A stretch of 19,615 nucleotides of DNA from Stenotrophomonas sp. (GCA_003525885.1 DQIG01000058.1:16211-35825), one strand, 5' to 3'; numbered from the stretch's first letter, positions 8,627 to 15,752 are shown. Notes: generated by a model not told the origin, from the letters alone. Numbers and translations are program-made.

Positions 8627-8657
8627 GGGGCGCAGCGCGCAACGCGTCCGGCGCCCC
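8627..8657 (-). other. Intercistronic stem-loop between glyQ and glyS
   Basis: GGGGCGC (8627-8633) pairs with GCGCCCC (8651-8657). Inside its loop a second small stem forms from CGCG (8636-8639) and CGCG (8643-8646). There is no T-run, so it is not a classical terminator. It sits about 20 bases before the glyS start and could tune relative output of the two subunits or mark an RNA processing site. That role is inference. Confidence 0.35.
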
Positions 8658-8695
8658 GGGTAGTTGATGAAAAGCAGGTCGGTGCGGGAAGGCGG

Positions 8696-9607
8696 TCAGG
8701 CCTTCTTCGCACCCGGGAAGCCCAGCTTCTCGCGCTGCTCGTAGTACGCCTTGGCCACCGCCTGGGCCAGCGCGCGCACGCGCAGGATGTAGCGCTGGCG
8801 CTCGGTCACGCTGATCGCGCGGCGCGCATCGAGCAGGTTGAAGGTGTGGCTGGCCTTCATCACCTGCTCGTAGGCCGGCAGCGGCAGGTTCACTTCGACC
8901 AGCTTCTGCGCTTCGCGCTCGCAGGCGTCGAAGCGGTGGAACATTTCTTCCACGTCGGCGTATTCGAAGTTGTAGGTGCTCTGCTCCACCTCGTTCTGGT
9001 GGTAGACGTCGCCGTAGGTCACCGGCTGGCCGTCCGGGCCGTAGGTCCAGACCAGGTCGTAGACGTTGTCGCAGTTCTGCAGGTACATGCACAGGCGCTC
9101 GAGACCATAGGTGATCTCGCCCAGCACCGGGCGGCACTCCAGGCCACCGGCCTGCTGGAAGTAGGTGAACTGGGTCACTTCCATGCCGTTGAGCCAGACT
9201 TCCCAACCCAGGCCCCAGGCGCCCAGCGTCGGCGATTCCCAGTTGTCCTCGACGAAGCGCAGGTCATGCACCAGCGGGTCGATGCCCAGCGCCTTCAGCG
9301 AATCCAGGTACAGCTGCTGGATGTTGTCCGGCGCCGGCTTCATCGCCACCTGGTACTGGTAGTAGCGCTGCAGGCGGTTCGGGTTCTCGCCGTAGCGGCC
9401 ATCGGTCGGGCGGCGCGACGGCTGCACGTAGGCCGCGTTCCAGCTTTCCGGACCAATCGCACGCAGGAAGGTGGCCGGGTGGAAGGTACCGGCGCCCACC
9501 TCCAGGTCGAGCGGCTGGATGAGCACGCAGCCCTGCTGGGCCCAGAACTGGTTCAGGGTCTGGATCAGGCCCTGGAAGGTGATCGGAACGGTCGGGGTCG
9601 CGGACAT
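8696..9607 (-). CDS. glyQ: Glycyl-tRNA synthetase alpha subunit
   Basis: This is the catalytic class II subunit that activates glycine and, with GlyS, charges tRNA-Gly. From the ATG at 9607-9605 the protein has 303 residues, the usual family length. The sequence is highly typical: TFQGLIQTLNQFWAQQGC near the N-terminus, the LDLEVGAGTFHPATFLRA stretch, VQPSRRPTDGRYGENPNR, and GGLECRPVLGEITYGLERL toward the C-terminal half of the catalytic domain. The frame stays open upstream to 9874, but those codons give an Arg/Pro-rich non-conserved sequence that would run into gspE, so the internal ATG is preferred. Transcription probably starts from the divergent promoter region at 9641-9669. It leads the minus-strand block glyQ-glyS-tamA-tamB. 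Confidence 0.97.
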   Translation of the reverse strand: MSATPTVPITFQGLIQTLNQFWAQQGCVLIQPLDLEVGAGTFHPATFLRAIGPESWNAAYVQPSRRPTDGRYGENPNRLQRYYQYQVAMKPAPDNIQQLYLDSLKALGIDPLVHDLRFVEDNWESPTLGAWGLGWEVWLNGMEVTQFTYFQQAGGLECRPVLGEITYGLERLCMYLQNCDNVYDLVWTYGPDGQPVTYGDVYHQNEVEQSTYNFEYADVEEMFHRFDACEREAQKLVEVNLPLPAYEQVMKASHTFNLLDARRAISVTERQRYILRVRALAQAVAKAYYEQREKLGFPGAKKA

Positions 9608-9618
9608 GCGTACGAGTC

Positions 9619-9648
9619 TTGGCCGGCAAGGGGGTGCGCTAGTATAAC
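9619..9648 (+). promoter_or_regulatory. Candidate promoter for the GspE-type ATPase gene
   Basis: TTGGCC (9619-9624) and TATAAC (9643-9648) are separated by 18 bp, a reasonable sigma-70 layout. Transcription would start about 40 bases before the ATG at 9691. The gene also has a strong Shine-Dalgarno sequence, GGAGG at 9677-9681, nine bases before the ATG. The -10 box overlaps the opposing glyQ promoter. Confidence 0.45.
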
Positions 9649-9669
9649 GGCCGACCTGCGGGGCATTCC
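9641..9669 (-). promoter_or_regulatory. Candidate glyQ promoter, overlapping the opposing promoter
   Basis: On the minus strand TATACT (9646-9641) is a good -10 box. The hexamer 17 bp upstream, GGAATG (9669-9664), is a weak -35 box. The predicted start would lie about 25-30 bases before the glyQ ATG. The AT-rich box is shared with the plus-strand promoter, so the two polymerases may compete. Confidence 0.4.
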
Positions 9670-9690
9670 GTACCCGGGAGGAGCAGGCAG

Positions 9691-11526
9691 ATGGAACATC
9701 GGCTGCCGGTGGGCACGCCCGGCGAGCCAGGCGGCGTCCCGCTGCCGTGGGGCCGCCTGCATTTCGAACAGGTGGGTGCGGCGCTGCTGGCCGACGGCCT
9801 GGTCGCCGAGCACGAGGGCGAGCGCATGCGGTTTTCCGCACAGGGCGCACGCAACGCCAGTGAAGTGCACCCACTGGTGCTGCTGTCCAACCTCAAGCTG
9901 GCCGCCCGCGACGGTGGCGAACTGACCCTGGAGCGCCTGACCGAATGGCTGGCCCGGCGTACCGGCAGCCGCTACCTGCGCATCGATCCGACCCGGGTCG
10001 ACGTCGCGGCCGTCACCGCGCTGGTTTCCCACGCCTATGCCCGTCGCCACCGCTTCCTGCCGCTGGCAGTGGATGCCCAACGGGTGCTGGTGGCCACCAG
10101 CGAGCCGCTGGTGCAGGAATGGCGCCGCGACCTGCAGCACCTGACCCGCCGCAGCATCGAGCTGGCGGTGGTCAATCCGCTGGACCTGCACCGCTACACC
10201 ATGGAGTTCTACGGGGTGACCCGCTCGGTGCGTGGCGCGCGCGGCGACGTCCGCGGCGAAGCCAGCACCACCCTGCCCAGCTTCGAGCAGCTGGTCGAGC
10301 TGGGCCGCACCGGCGACGTCAATGCCGACGACCAGCACATCGTGCATATCGTCGATTGGCTGCTGCAGTACGCCTACGAACAGCGCGCCTCGGACATCCA
10401 CCTGGAACCTCGCCGCGAGATGGGGCGCATGCGCTTCCGCATCGATGGCGTGCTGCACAAGGTGTTCGAGGTGCCACCGGCAGTGATGACCGCGGTGGTC
10501 AGCCGCATCAAGGTGCTCGGCCGCATGGACCTGGCCGAACGCCGGCGCCCGCAGGATGGCCGCATCAAGACCCGCTCGCCGGGCGGTCGCGAAGTCGAGA
10601 TGCGCCTGTCGACCATGCCCACCGCCTTCGGCGAGAAGTGCGTGATGCGCATCTTCGACCCCGATGCCGCCTTCAAGAGCATCGACCAGCTCGGTTTCAG
10701 CCCGCAGGAGGCCGCCGGCTGGAATGCACTGGTCGAGCGCCCGCATGGCATCGTGCTGGTCACCGGCCCAACCGGGTCGGGCAAGACCACCACCCTGTAT
10801 TCCACGCTGAAGCGGCTGGCCACGCCGGACGTGAACGTCTGCACGGTGGAGGACCCGATCGAGATGATCGCGCCCGAATTCAACCAGATGCAGGTGCAGG
10901 CCAACATCGACCTGGATTTCGCCAGCGGCGTGCGCACCCTGCTGCGGCAGGACCCGGACATCATCATGATCGGCGAGATCCGCGACCTGGAAACCGCGCA
11001 GATGGCGGTGCAGGCCTCGCTGACCGGCCACCTGGTGCTGTCCACCCTGCACACCAACGACGCGCCGTCGGCGGTCACCCGCCTGCTCGATCTGGGCGTG
11101 CCGCACTACCTGCTGGCCAGCACCCTCAACGGCATCCTCGCCCAGCGCCTGGTGCGCACGCTGTGCCCGCACTGCAAGCAGCCGCACAGCCTCGGTGCTG
11201 CCGACTGGGCGGTGCTTGCTGATAGCCATGCCGCATATCCAGATGCCGCCACGCCCTGTCGGCCGGTTGGCTGCCTGGAGTGCCGGCGCACCGGATTCCT
11301 CGGCCGCATCGGGCTGTATGAGTTGCTGCCATTGGGCTCGCGCCTGCGCGGGCAGATCCGCGCCGACATGGATCTGGCTGGCTTCACCCGTGCCGCGCGG
11401 ACTGAAGGGCTGCGAACCCTGCGCCAGGCCGGGCTTGAAAAGGTGGCGCAGGGGCTGACTACAATCGAGGAAGTCCTGTCAGTCCTGCCGCCCCCGGATG
11501 AACCCAGCTCCGTTCCTGATCCTTGA
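9691..11526 (+). CDS. GspE/PilB-family secretion ATPase, stand-alone
   Basis: This is a hexameric ATPase of the kind that powers type II secretion or type IV pilus assembly from the cytoplasmic side. The 611-residue protein has an N-terminal GspE_N/MshEN-like region (about 60-175). The ATPase core has ASDIHLEP (233-240), RPQDGR (286-291), Walker A GPTGSGKTT (359-367), the Walker B stretch DIIMIGEIRD (423-432) and the His box STLHTNDA (451-458). A tetracysteine zinc motif is visible as CPHC (492-495) and CLEC (528-531). No pseudopilin, GspF/PilC or secretin gene is nearby, so its machine must be encoded elsewhere or is unknown. From memory, XpsE of xanthomonads lacks the tetracysteine, so this is probably not the main type II ATPase. 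GGAGG precedes the ATG by nine bases. The 3' end overlaps the next gene by 29 bp. Confidence 0.9.
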   Translation: MEHRLPVGTPGEPGGVPLPWGRLHFEQVGAALLADGLVAEHEGERMRFSAQGARNASEVHPLVLLSNLKLAARDGGELTLERLTEWLARRTGSRYLRIDPTRVDVAAVTALVSHAYARRHRFLPLAVDAQRVLVATSEPLVQEWRRDLQHLTRRSIELAVVNPLDLHRYTMEFYGVTRSVRGARGDVRGEASTTLPSFEQLVELGRTGDVNADDQHIVHIVDWLLQYAYEQRASDIHLEPRREMGRMRFRIDGVLHKVFEVPPAVMTAVVSRIKVLGRMDLAERRRPQDGRIKTRSPGGREVEMRLSTMPTAFGEKCVMRIFDPDAAFKSIDQLGFSPQEAAGWNALVERPHGIVLVTGPTGSGKTTTLYSTLKRLATPDVNVCTVEDPIEMIAPEFNQMQVQANIDLDFASGVRTLLRQDPDIIMIGEIRDLETAQMAVQASLTGHLVLSTLHTNDAPSAVTRLLDLGVPHYLLASTLNGILAQRLVRTLCPHCKQPHSLGAADWAVLADSHAAYPDAATPCRPVGCLECRRTGFLGRIGLYELLPLGSRLRGQIRADMDLAGFTRAARTEGLRTLRQAGLEKVAQGLTTIEEVLSVLPPPDEPSSVPDP

Positions 11527-12244
11527 AACCGGCCGCCCGGTGCCGTCACTGCGCCGCTACGGGCGCTTCCCGCACTGGATCCGGGTCGCCGCCGGGCTGG
11601 AAGAGCACGAGACGGTGGTGGTCGATGTCGAGCACGGGGATGCCCTGCCCGACCCGCATGCCTTCGCCGGCGTGCTGGTGACCGGCTCGGCCGCCTTCGT
11701 CACCGACCATGCCGAATGGAGCGAGCGCAGCGCCGCATGGCTGCGCCAGACCGCCCACGCCGACCTGCCGGTGTTCGGCATCTGCTACGGCCACCAGCTG
11801 CTGGCGCACGCGCTGGGCGGGGAAGTGGCCTACAACCCGGCCGGGCGCGAGTCCGGCACGATCGAACTGGAGCTGCAGCCGCAGGCGGCGCAGGACCCGC
11901 TGTTCCAGGGCCTGCCGCAGCACTTCGCTGCCCACGCCACCCACCTGCAGACCGTGCTGCGCGCGCCCGATGGTGCCGAAGTACTGGCACGCTCCCCGCT
12001 GGATGGCTGCCACGCCTTCCGTTGGGGACGCCAGGCCTGGGGCGTGCAGTTCCATCCCGAGTTCGCCACCCACCACATGCGCGGCTACGTGCGCGCCCGC
12101 GCCGACTGCATCGGGCGCCACGGCGGCTGTGCCCGCAGCATCGAGCGCGCGGTCAGCGCCGCACCGCTGGCCCGCCAGCTGCTGCGCCGCTTCGTTCGCC
12201 AGGCGCGGCTGTCTTCAGCCCAGCCGGCGGCAAAACAGGGATAA
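11498..12244 (+). CDS. Class I glutamine amidotransferase-like protein
   Basis: The 248-residue protein has the class I (triad) glutamine amidotransferase fold, which releases ammonia from glutamine or hydrolyses related gamma-glutamyl bonds. The nucleophile elbow GICYGHQ puts the catalytic cysteine at residue 96. FHPEF supplies His186 and Glu188, completing a Cys-His-Glu triad. VTGSAAFV at 61-68 corresponds to the oxyanion-side glycine region. It is a free-standing domain with no synthetase part, so it resembles the GMP-synthase-like amidotransferases of uncertain substrate rather than GuaA itself. The ATG at 11498 lies inside the end of the upstream ATPase gene (29-bp overlap, +1 frame) and has no Shine-Dalgarno sequence, which suggests coupled translation. 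Substrate and partner are unknown. Confidence 0.88.
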   Translation: MNPAPFLILETGRPVPSLRRYGRFPHWIRVAAGLEEHETVVVDVEHGDALPDPHAFAGVLVTGSAAFVTDHAEWSERSAAWLRQTAHADLPVFGICYGHQLLAHALGGEVAYNPAGRESGTIELELQPQAAQDPLFQGLPQHFAAHATHLQTVLRAPDGAEVLARSPLDGCHAFRWGRQAWGVQFHPEFATHHMRGYVRARADCIGRHGGCARSIERAVSAAPLARQLLRRFVRQARLSSAQPAAKQG

Positions 12245-12245
12245 T
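12240..12245 (+). promoter_or_regulatory. Possible -10 box ahead of the membrane protein gene
   Basis: GATAAT at 12240-12245 overlaps the TAA stop of the amidotransferase gene. No good -35 hexamer is found 16-18 bp upstream, so this is a weak candidate for an internal promoter. Co-transcription with the upstream pair is equally likely. Confidence 0.22.
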
Positions 12246-12288
12246 CGGCGCCACGGGCAACCGCCCGGCCCCCTCCTGTCTTTCCCGG

Positions 12289-13206
12289 ATGTCCATGAAA
12301 GAGATTCGCAAGCTGCCGGCCTCGGCGGGCGCCCAGTGGTTGCTGGATACGTTCTCGCTGTATCGGCGTGCGCCGCTGCAGCTGGCCCGGATCGGCCTGG
12401 CCTGGCTGCTGGTGAGCTGGGTGGTCACCCTGTTGTCGACGCTGATTCCCGGCGCCGCCGGCATGGCCGTACAGCTGATGACCCTGGCCATCTCGCCGAT
12501 CATGTTCGGCGGCATGTTGTACGCCGTGGGTGAGATCGACGAAGGCCGCCCGGGCCTGGCCTCGCACCTGCTGCAGCCGATCCGCGACCACCGCGTCAGC
12601 CACCTGCTGGTGCCGCTGGCGATCCAGGTGCTGGCGGTGCTGCTGCTGGGCGCACTGTTGTTCCTGATGATCGGCCGCGAGGGCTTCACCGCCTTCAGCG
12701 AGGTCATGACCAAGATGGAAGAGATCAGCCGCAGTGGCCAGCAGATCAAGCCGGACGATGCAGCGGCGCTGGTCGCCAACCTGCCCGCCAAGCGCATCGC
12801 GCTGTGGATGCTGCTGGTGTTCCTGAGCGCGGTCGCGCTGTCGCTGGCGATGTTCACCCAGCCAGCGCTGGTGGTGTTCGACAAGCAGAGCGGCATGCAC
12901 GCGCTGCGCCTGAGCCTTCAAGGCTGCATCGAGAACATCGGCGCGATGATCGTTTTCGCCGTGCTCGGCCTGATCGCCGCGTTCTGCATCTACATCCTGT
13001 TCGTGATCGTGATCCAGATCGCGATGCTGATCGGTGGCCCGCTGGCCGCGGCCTTCATCGCGCAGCTGGTGCTGACCACGGTGCTGATGCCGCTGTATGT
13101 CGGCGCGGTCTACGCCGCGTGGAAACAGATGTTCGTGCATCGCGGCAGCCGCGCAGCGCCGCCGATTCCGACCACCCCGACCTCGAGCGACATCTTCCAC
13201 GCCTGA
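12289..13206 (+). CDS. Multi-pass inner-membrane protein (resembles BPSS1780-type proteins)
   Basis: The protein has 305 residues from the ATG at 12289, and MSMKEIRKLP is the natural N-terminus. An alternative ATG lies two codons later at 12295. The open frame continues upstream inside the amidotransferase gene, but that part is a shadow of the gene. About six hydrophobic segments are visible, around LARIGLAWLLVSWVVTLL, MAVQLMTLAISPIMFGGML, LAIQVLAVLLLGALLFLMI, ALWMLLVFLSAVALSLAMF, MIVFAVLGLIAAFCIYILF and the last before YAAWKQMFVH. A hydrophilic loop rich in Glu and Lys lies between segments three and four, and the tail is Pro/Thr-rich. It resembles uncharacterised BPSS1780-family membrane proteins, and I recall no function for them. 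No clear Shine-Dalgarno sequence is present. A strong terminator begins four bases after the stop. Confidence 0.75.
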   Translation: MSMKEIRKLPASAGAQWLLDTFSLYRRAPLQLARIGLAWLLVSWVVTLLSTLIPGAAGMAVQLMTLAISPIMFGGMLYAVGEIDEGRPGLASHLLQPIRDHRVSHLLVPLAIQVLAVLLLGALLFLMIGREGFTAFSEVMTKMEEISRSGQQIKPDDAAALVANLPAKRIALWMLLVFLSAVALSLAMFTQPALVVFDKQSGMHALRLSLQGCIENIGAMIVFAVLGLIAAFCIYILFVIVIQIAMLIGGPLAAAFIAQLVLTTVLMPLYVGAVYAAWKQMFVHRGSRAAPPIPTTPTSSDIFHA

Positions 13207-13210
13207 CAAG

Positions 13211-13290
13211 AAAAGGGGACGGAGGGGATTAAGTCGTTAGCGGCACAGTGGCACAAACGACTTAATCCCCTCCGTCCCCTTTTGTTTTTT
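13211..13290. terminator. Perfect 28-bp inverted repeat, bidirectional terminator, REP-like
   Basis: Bases 13211-13238 and 13256-13283 are perfect inverted copies of 28 nt, separated by a 17-nt loop. Each arm contains GGGGACGGAGGGGATTAAG or its complement. On the plus strand the stem is followed by TTTTGTTTTTT, and on the minus strand by TTTTCTTG, so it can act as a rho-independent terminator in both directions. It serves the membrane protein gene ending at 13206 and the tatC gene ending at 13290. The purine-rich arm resembles palindromes scattered in proteobacterial genomes and linked to REP-associated (Y1-type) transposases. That origin is inference. Confidence 0.85.
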
Positions 13291-14039
13291 CAGGCAGCGG
13301 GCTTCTTCACTGCCGACGACGGCACCAGCCAGCGTGCGGCGTGGATGCCCAGCTCGTAGAGCAGGCACATCGGAATCGCCAGCATCAGCTGCGAGACCAC
13401 GTCCGGCGGGGTCAACACTGCCGCCAGCACGAAGATGCCGACGATCGCGTAGCCGCGGCCTTCCTTGAACTGCTGCGGCGTCACCCAGCCCAGCAGCACC
13501 AGGATCACCATCGCCACCGGTAGTTCGAAACTGCCGCCGAAGGCGAAGAAGATCGCCAGCACGAAATCCAGGTAGGCATTCGCATCCGGAGTGATCGCAA
13601 TCACGTCCGGGCTGAAGGTGGTCAGGAAATGGAACACCGCCGGCAGCACCAGGAAGTAGGCGAAGGCGCAGCCGGTGTAGAACAGCAGTACCGACGACAC
13701 CAGCAACGGCACCGCCAGGCGCTTCTCACGCGCATACAGACCGGGCGCGACGAAGGCCCAAAGCTGGTACAGCAGCCACGGCACCGCCACGAACAGGGCA
13801 ACGAAGAAGGTCAGCTTCAACGGCGCGAAGAAGGCACCGGCCGGATTGGTCGCGATCATCGTCTGCCCGTTGGGCAGCTGCGAGACCAGCGGTTCGGCCA
13901 GGGCGTTGTACAGTTTCTGGGTGAACGGCAGCAGCGCCAGCAGCACCACGCCCAGCCCAAGCAGCGCGCGCACCAGCCGCCCGCGCAGTTCCACCAGATG
14001 CTCGACCAGCGAGCTTTCGCCGAAATCCTGTTCACTCAT
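13290..14039 (-). CDS. tatC: Sec-independent protein translocase TatC
   Basis: TatC is the polytopic inner-membrane core of the twin-arginine translocase and, with TatB, recognises RR signal peptides on folded proteins. The 249-residue protein has six hydrophobic segments and the family hallmarks: HLVELRGRL near residues 14-22, FAPLK at 71-75, APGLYAREK with the conserved Glu at 104, FAFGGSFELPV with Glu172, and TPPDVVSQLMLAIP with Asp213. The ATG at 14039-14037 overlaps the tatB stop by 4 bp (ATGA), indicating coupled translation. The stop codon begins in the last T of the terminator T-run, so the tat operon ends right at the bidirectional terminator. Confidence 0.97.
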   Translation of the reverse strand: MSEQDFGESSLVEHLVELRGRLVRALLGLGVVLLALLPFTQKLYNALAEPLVSQLPNGQTMIATNPAGAFFAPLKLTFFVALFVAVPWLLYQLWAFVAPGLYAREKRLAVPLLVSSVLLFYTGCAFAYFLVLPAVFHFLTTFSPDVIAITPDANAYLDFVLAIFFAFGGSFELPVAMVILVLLGWVTPQQFKEGRGYAIVGIFVLAAVLTPPDVVSQLMLAIPMCLLYELGIHAARWLVPSSAVKKPAA

Positions 14040-14494
14040 GGCTGGCGCTCCGTGCTCTGCGGCGGCGGCGCACCGGCTTCAGGGGTTGTCGCCGGCGTCG
14101 GCTCGGGAGCAACGCTCTCCTGTACCGGTGCATCGGCATGGGGCAGGTCGCTCATATGCGGCGGCAGATCCGCAGGCACCGGTGCGCGTACCTCCTGCGC
14201 CAGCGTATCGCCGTGCTGCTGCGCCTCCTGCGCTTCGCGACGGATCGCTTCGCCGCTGGCGCGCAGCTGGTTCTCGGTGTCCTGCATGCCCTGGCGCACG
14301 TCCTGCATCTGCCGCTTGATCTCCTCGGCCTGCAGTTCGCGTTCCAGTTCCTGTTTCACCGAATCCCACTGATTGCGGGCACGACGCACCCACAGGCCGG
14401 CGAAGCGGGCCGCCTTGGGCAGGCGCTCGGGACCGAGCACCACCAAGGCGACCACCGCGATCACCAGCAGTTCGCTGAAGCCGATATCAAACAC
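14036..14494 (-). CDS. tatB: Sec-independent protein translocase TatB
   Basis: TatB is the single-span partner of TatC in the receptor complex for twin-arginine substrates. The protein has 152 residues. The N-terminus MFDIGFSELLVIAVVALVVL includes the conserved Glu8, and the Gly21-Pro22 hinge follows directly. An amphipathic helix, then a long charged Gln/Glu-rich helix, then a Pro/Ala-rich tail (about 105-152) complete a typical TatB. The start codon is GTG (14494-14492), chosen because it gives the canonical MFDIG start and has GGAG eight bases upstream. The gene lies 15 bp after tatA and overlaps tatC by 4 bp. Confidence 0.96.
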   Translation of the reverse strand: MFDIGFSELLVIAVVALVVLGPERLPKAARFAGLWVRRARNQWDSVKQELERELQAEEIKRQMQDVRQGMQDTENQLRASGEAIRREAQEAQQHGDTLAQEVRAPVPADLPPHMSDLPHADAPVQESVAPEPTPATTPEAGAPPPQSTERQP

Positions 14495-14509
14495 CGCGAC
14501 CGCTCCGGA

Positions 14510-14737
14510 TCAGCGAGGGGTGCGGTCGTGCTCGTCCTGCGCGGTGCGCGAGGCGTCCTGGCTGCGCGACTCGTCGCCCAGCTGCGCGTTCGGCTTGTCC
14601 TCGTCGCGCATGCCCTTCTTGAATTCCTTGACCGCCGAGCCGAGGTCCTTGGCGCCACTGGTCAGGCGCTTGGTGCCGAACACCAGCAGGACGATGGCCA
14701 GCACGACCAACCAATGCCAGATGCTGAAACTGCCCAT
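14510..14737 (-). CDS. tatA: Sec-independent protein translocase TatA
   Basis: TatA is the small single-span protein that forms the transport-competent assembly of the twin-arginine translocase. From the ATG at 14737-14735 it has 75 residues. It begins MGSFSIWHWLVVLAIVLLVF and continues with the conserved Phe20-Gly21 hinge and TKRL. The amphipathic helix follows (AKDLGSAVKEFKKGM), and the tail is short, acidic and polar. An upstream in-frame ATG at 14776 would add 13 residues that no TatA needs, so it is not used. It is first in tatA-tatB-tatC on the minus strand, 75 bp after the SYLF gene, with a hairpin in that gap. The Shine-Dalgarno sequence is weak. Confidence 0.95.
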   Translation of the reverse strand: MGSFSIWHWLVVLAIVLLVFGTKRLTSGAKDLGSAVKEFKKGMRDEDKPNAQLGDESRSQDASRTAQDEHDRTPR

Positions 14738-14777
14738 AAAGACGCTCGTTACGTTAGTGATCAGGCTGTCGAGCATA

Positions 14778-14802
14778 GCGCACCGGCTGTTAGCCGGCGC
14801 GC
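14778..14802. other. Stem-loop between the SYLF gene and tatA
   Basis: CCGGCT (14783-14788) pairs with AGCCGG (14792-14797) across a GTT loop. One mismatch and a further GCGC/GCGC pairing (14778-14781 with 14799-14802) extend it. No T-run follows on either strand, so it is at best a weak terminator or processing site. It leaves open whether tatABC is read from the SYLF transcript or from its own promoter. I found no convincing -35/-10 pair for tatA. Confidence 0.4.
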
Positions 14803-14812
14803 GTGACGAAAG

Positions 14813-15706
14813 TCAGTTCCCGCCCAGCGTTTCCGTGCGGATTTCGCCGTCGTTGACCGGCTGGAAGCCCTGCTGCTGCGGCGGAGGGTTCTGCGGCACG
14901 TTCTGCAGCGGTGCGGTGGTGGCTTCGGCCGGGGCCGCCGGCGCTGCCTGAACAGGCGCCGGAGCAACTGCCGGGGCCGCCGCCGGACGCGGTGCACTGC
15001 CTCCGTTACCGTTGCGGTTGTTGCGGGCGGCGTAGGTGGCCTCTTCCAGGCGATCACGGAAGGCGACCACATCCATCGACGGCGAACCGACGGCGCGACC
15101 TTCGAAGATCATTCGCGGCGTGGTGTTGCTGCCGTAGGCGTCAAGGTTGGCGGCATCGTCGATCTGCAGCACCGCACCATCCAGCGCGACGCCGGCGAAC
15201 AGGCCGCGGGCGCGCGACCAGGACCAGATCTCGGCCTTCAGCTGGCCATCGGTGGCGGCGGCGGCATTGCGGCCAACCGGACCGGCGGCAACGCCGGCAT
15301 CGGCGCCGAGCGTGAACTTGCCGTTGACCAGATTGTCCAGGCTGCGGTCGTTGCGGAACACCAGCACCACATCCGAGGACTGGACGCCGGCCTGGAAGCC
15401 GATGCTGCCCCCGGTCAGCTTGACGAATACCGGGCTGGACCAGGCGCCATTGGGCATGCGCACCGACATCAGGCCGTGGCCGCGACGACCACCAATGACC
15501 AGACCGGCCTTGATCGTGTCGGGAATGACGATGACCGCGCGGCCTTCGTCGAGCAATTTATCCGGAATCCCCTGCTCAGGAATTTCCTGGATTTCAGCCA
15601 GCACGCGCACGGCATTACGGGCGCGCTGGTCTTCCTGCGGTCCGGCCATGGCCTGGCTGGACAGCAGGCTGGCGGCGATCAGCAGGGCTTGGATCGGGCG
15701 ACGCAT
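14813..15706 (-). CDS. Secreted lipid-binding SYLF (YSC84-type) domain protein
   Basis: The 297-residue protein starts with a clear signal peptide: MRRP, a hydrophobic core, and a cut after QAMA near residue 22. The mature part holds a SYLF domain, about residues 50-215, recognised from LLDEGRAVIVIPDTIKAGLV, GGRRGHGLMSVR, WSSPVFVKLTGGSIGFQAG, and the later GLFAGVALDGAVLQIDDAAN. The family binds phospholipids in eukaryotes; its bacterial members are exported proteins of unclear role. The C-terminal part (about 230-297) is low-complexity Ala/Pro/Gln and probably disordered. It could be a linker or wall-facing tail. The ATG at 15706-15704 has GGAG six bases upstream. The gene is divergent from hemH and lies upstream of tatA on the same strand. 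A Tat link is not supported, since no twin-arginine motif is visible in its signal peptide. Confidence 0.9.
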   Translation of the reverse strand: MRRPIQALLIAASLLSSQAMAGPQEDQRARNAVRVLAEIQEIPEQGIPDKLLDEGRAVIVIPDTIKAGLVIGGRRGHGLMSVRMPNGAWSSPVFVKLTGGSIGFQAGVQSSDVVLVFRNDRSLDNLVNGKFTLGADAGVAAGPVGRNAAAATDGQLKAEIWSWSRARGLFAGVALDGAVLQIDDAANLDAYGSNTTPRMIFEGRAVGSPSMDVVAFRDRLEEATYAARNNRNGNGGSAPRPAAAPAVAPAPVQAAPAAPAEATTAPLQNVPQNPPPQQQGFQPVNDGEIRTETLGGN

Positions 15707-15752
15707 GGCAGGCTCCAGAAGTCAGTCCATAGGAAGATATAGCAAGTGACTG

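Noticed and set aside
9608..9690. T-box or glycine riboswitch ahead of glyQ
   Set aside because: The gap is only 83 bp and shared with a divergent gene, and no T-box or glycine aptamer features are visible.
9608..9874. N-terminal extension of glyQ up to 9874
   Set aside because: The extra 89 codons are Arg/Pro-rich, would overlap the opposing ATPase gene, and push the protein beyond the usual 303 residues.
6464..9925. A very long plus-strand open frame of about 1150 codons opposite glyS and glyQ
   Set aside because: It is antisense to two well-recognised synthetase genes. Its product is Gln/Arg/Val-rich, low in information and unlike any family. Long antisense frames are expected in DNA with high G/C at third positions.
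9565..11229. A minus-strand frame of over 500 codons antisense to the GspE-type ATPase gene
   Set aside because: The plus strand carries intact Walker A, Walker B and zinc motifs. The antisense product has the typical shadow composition.
14738..14776. Earlier ATG for tatA at 14776
   Set aside because: TatA proteins begin immediately before the hydrophobic helix. MGSFSIWHW is the canonical start and the extension has no ribosome site.
14813..15706. Functional link between the SYLF protein and the Tat system because of adjacency
   Set aside because: Its signal peptide (MRRPIQALL...) lacks the S/T-RRxFLK motif, and a hairpin and 75-bp gap separate it from tatA, so adjacency alone does not support it.
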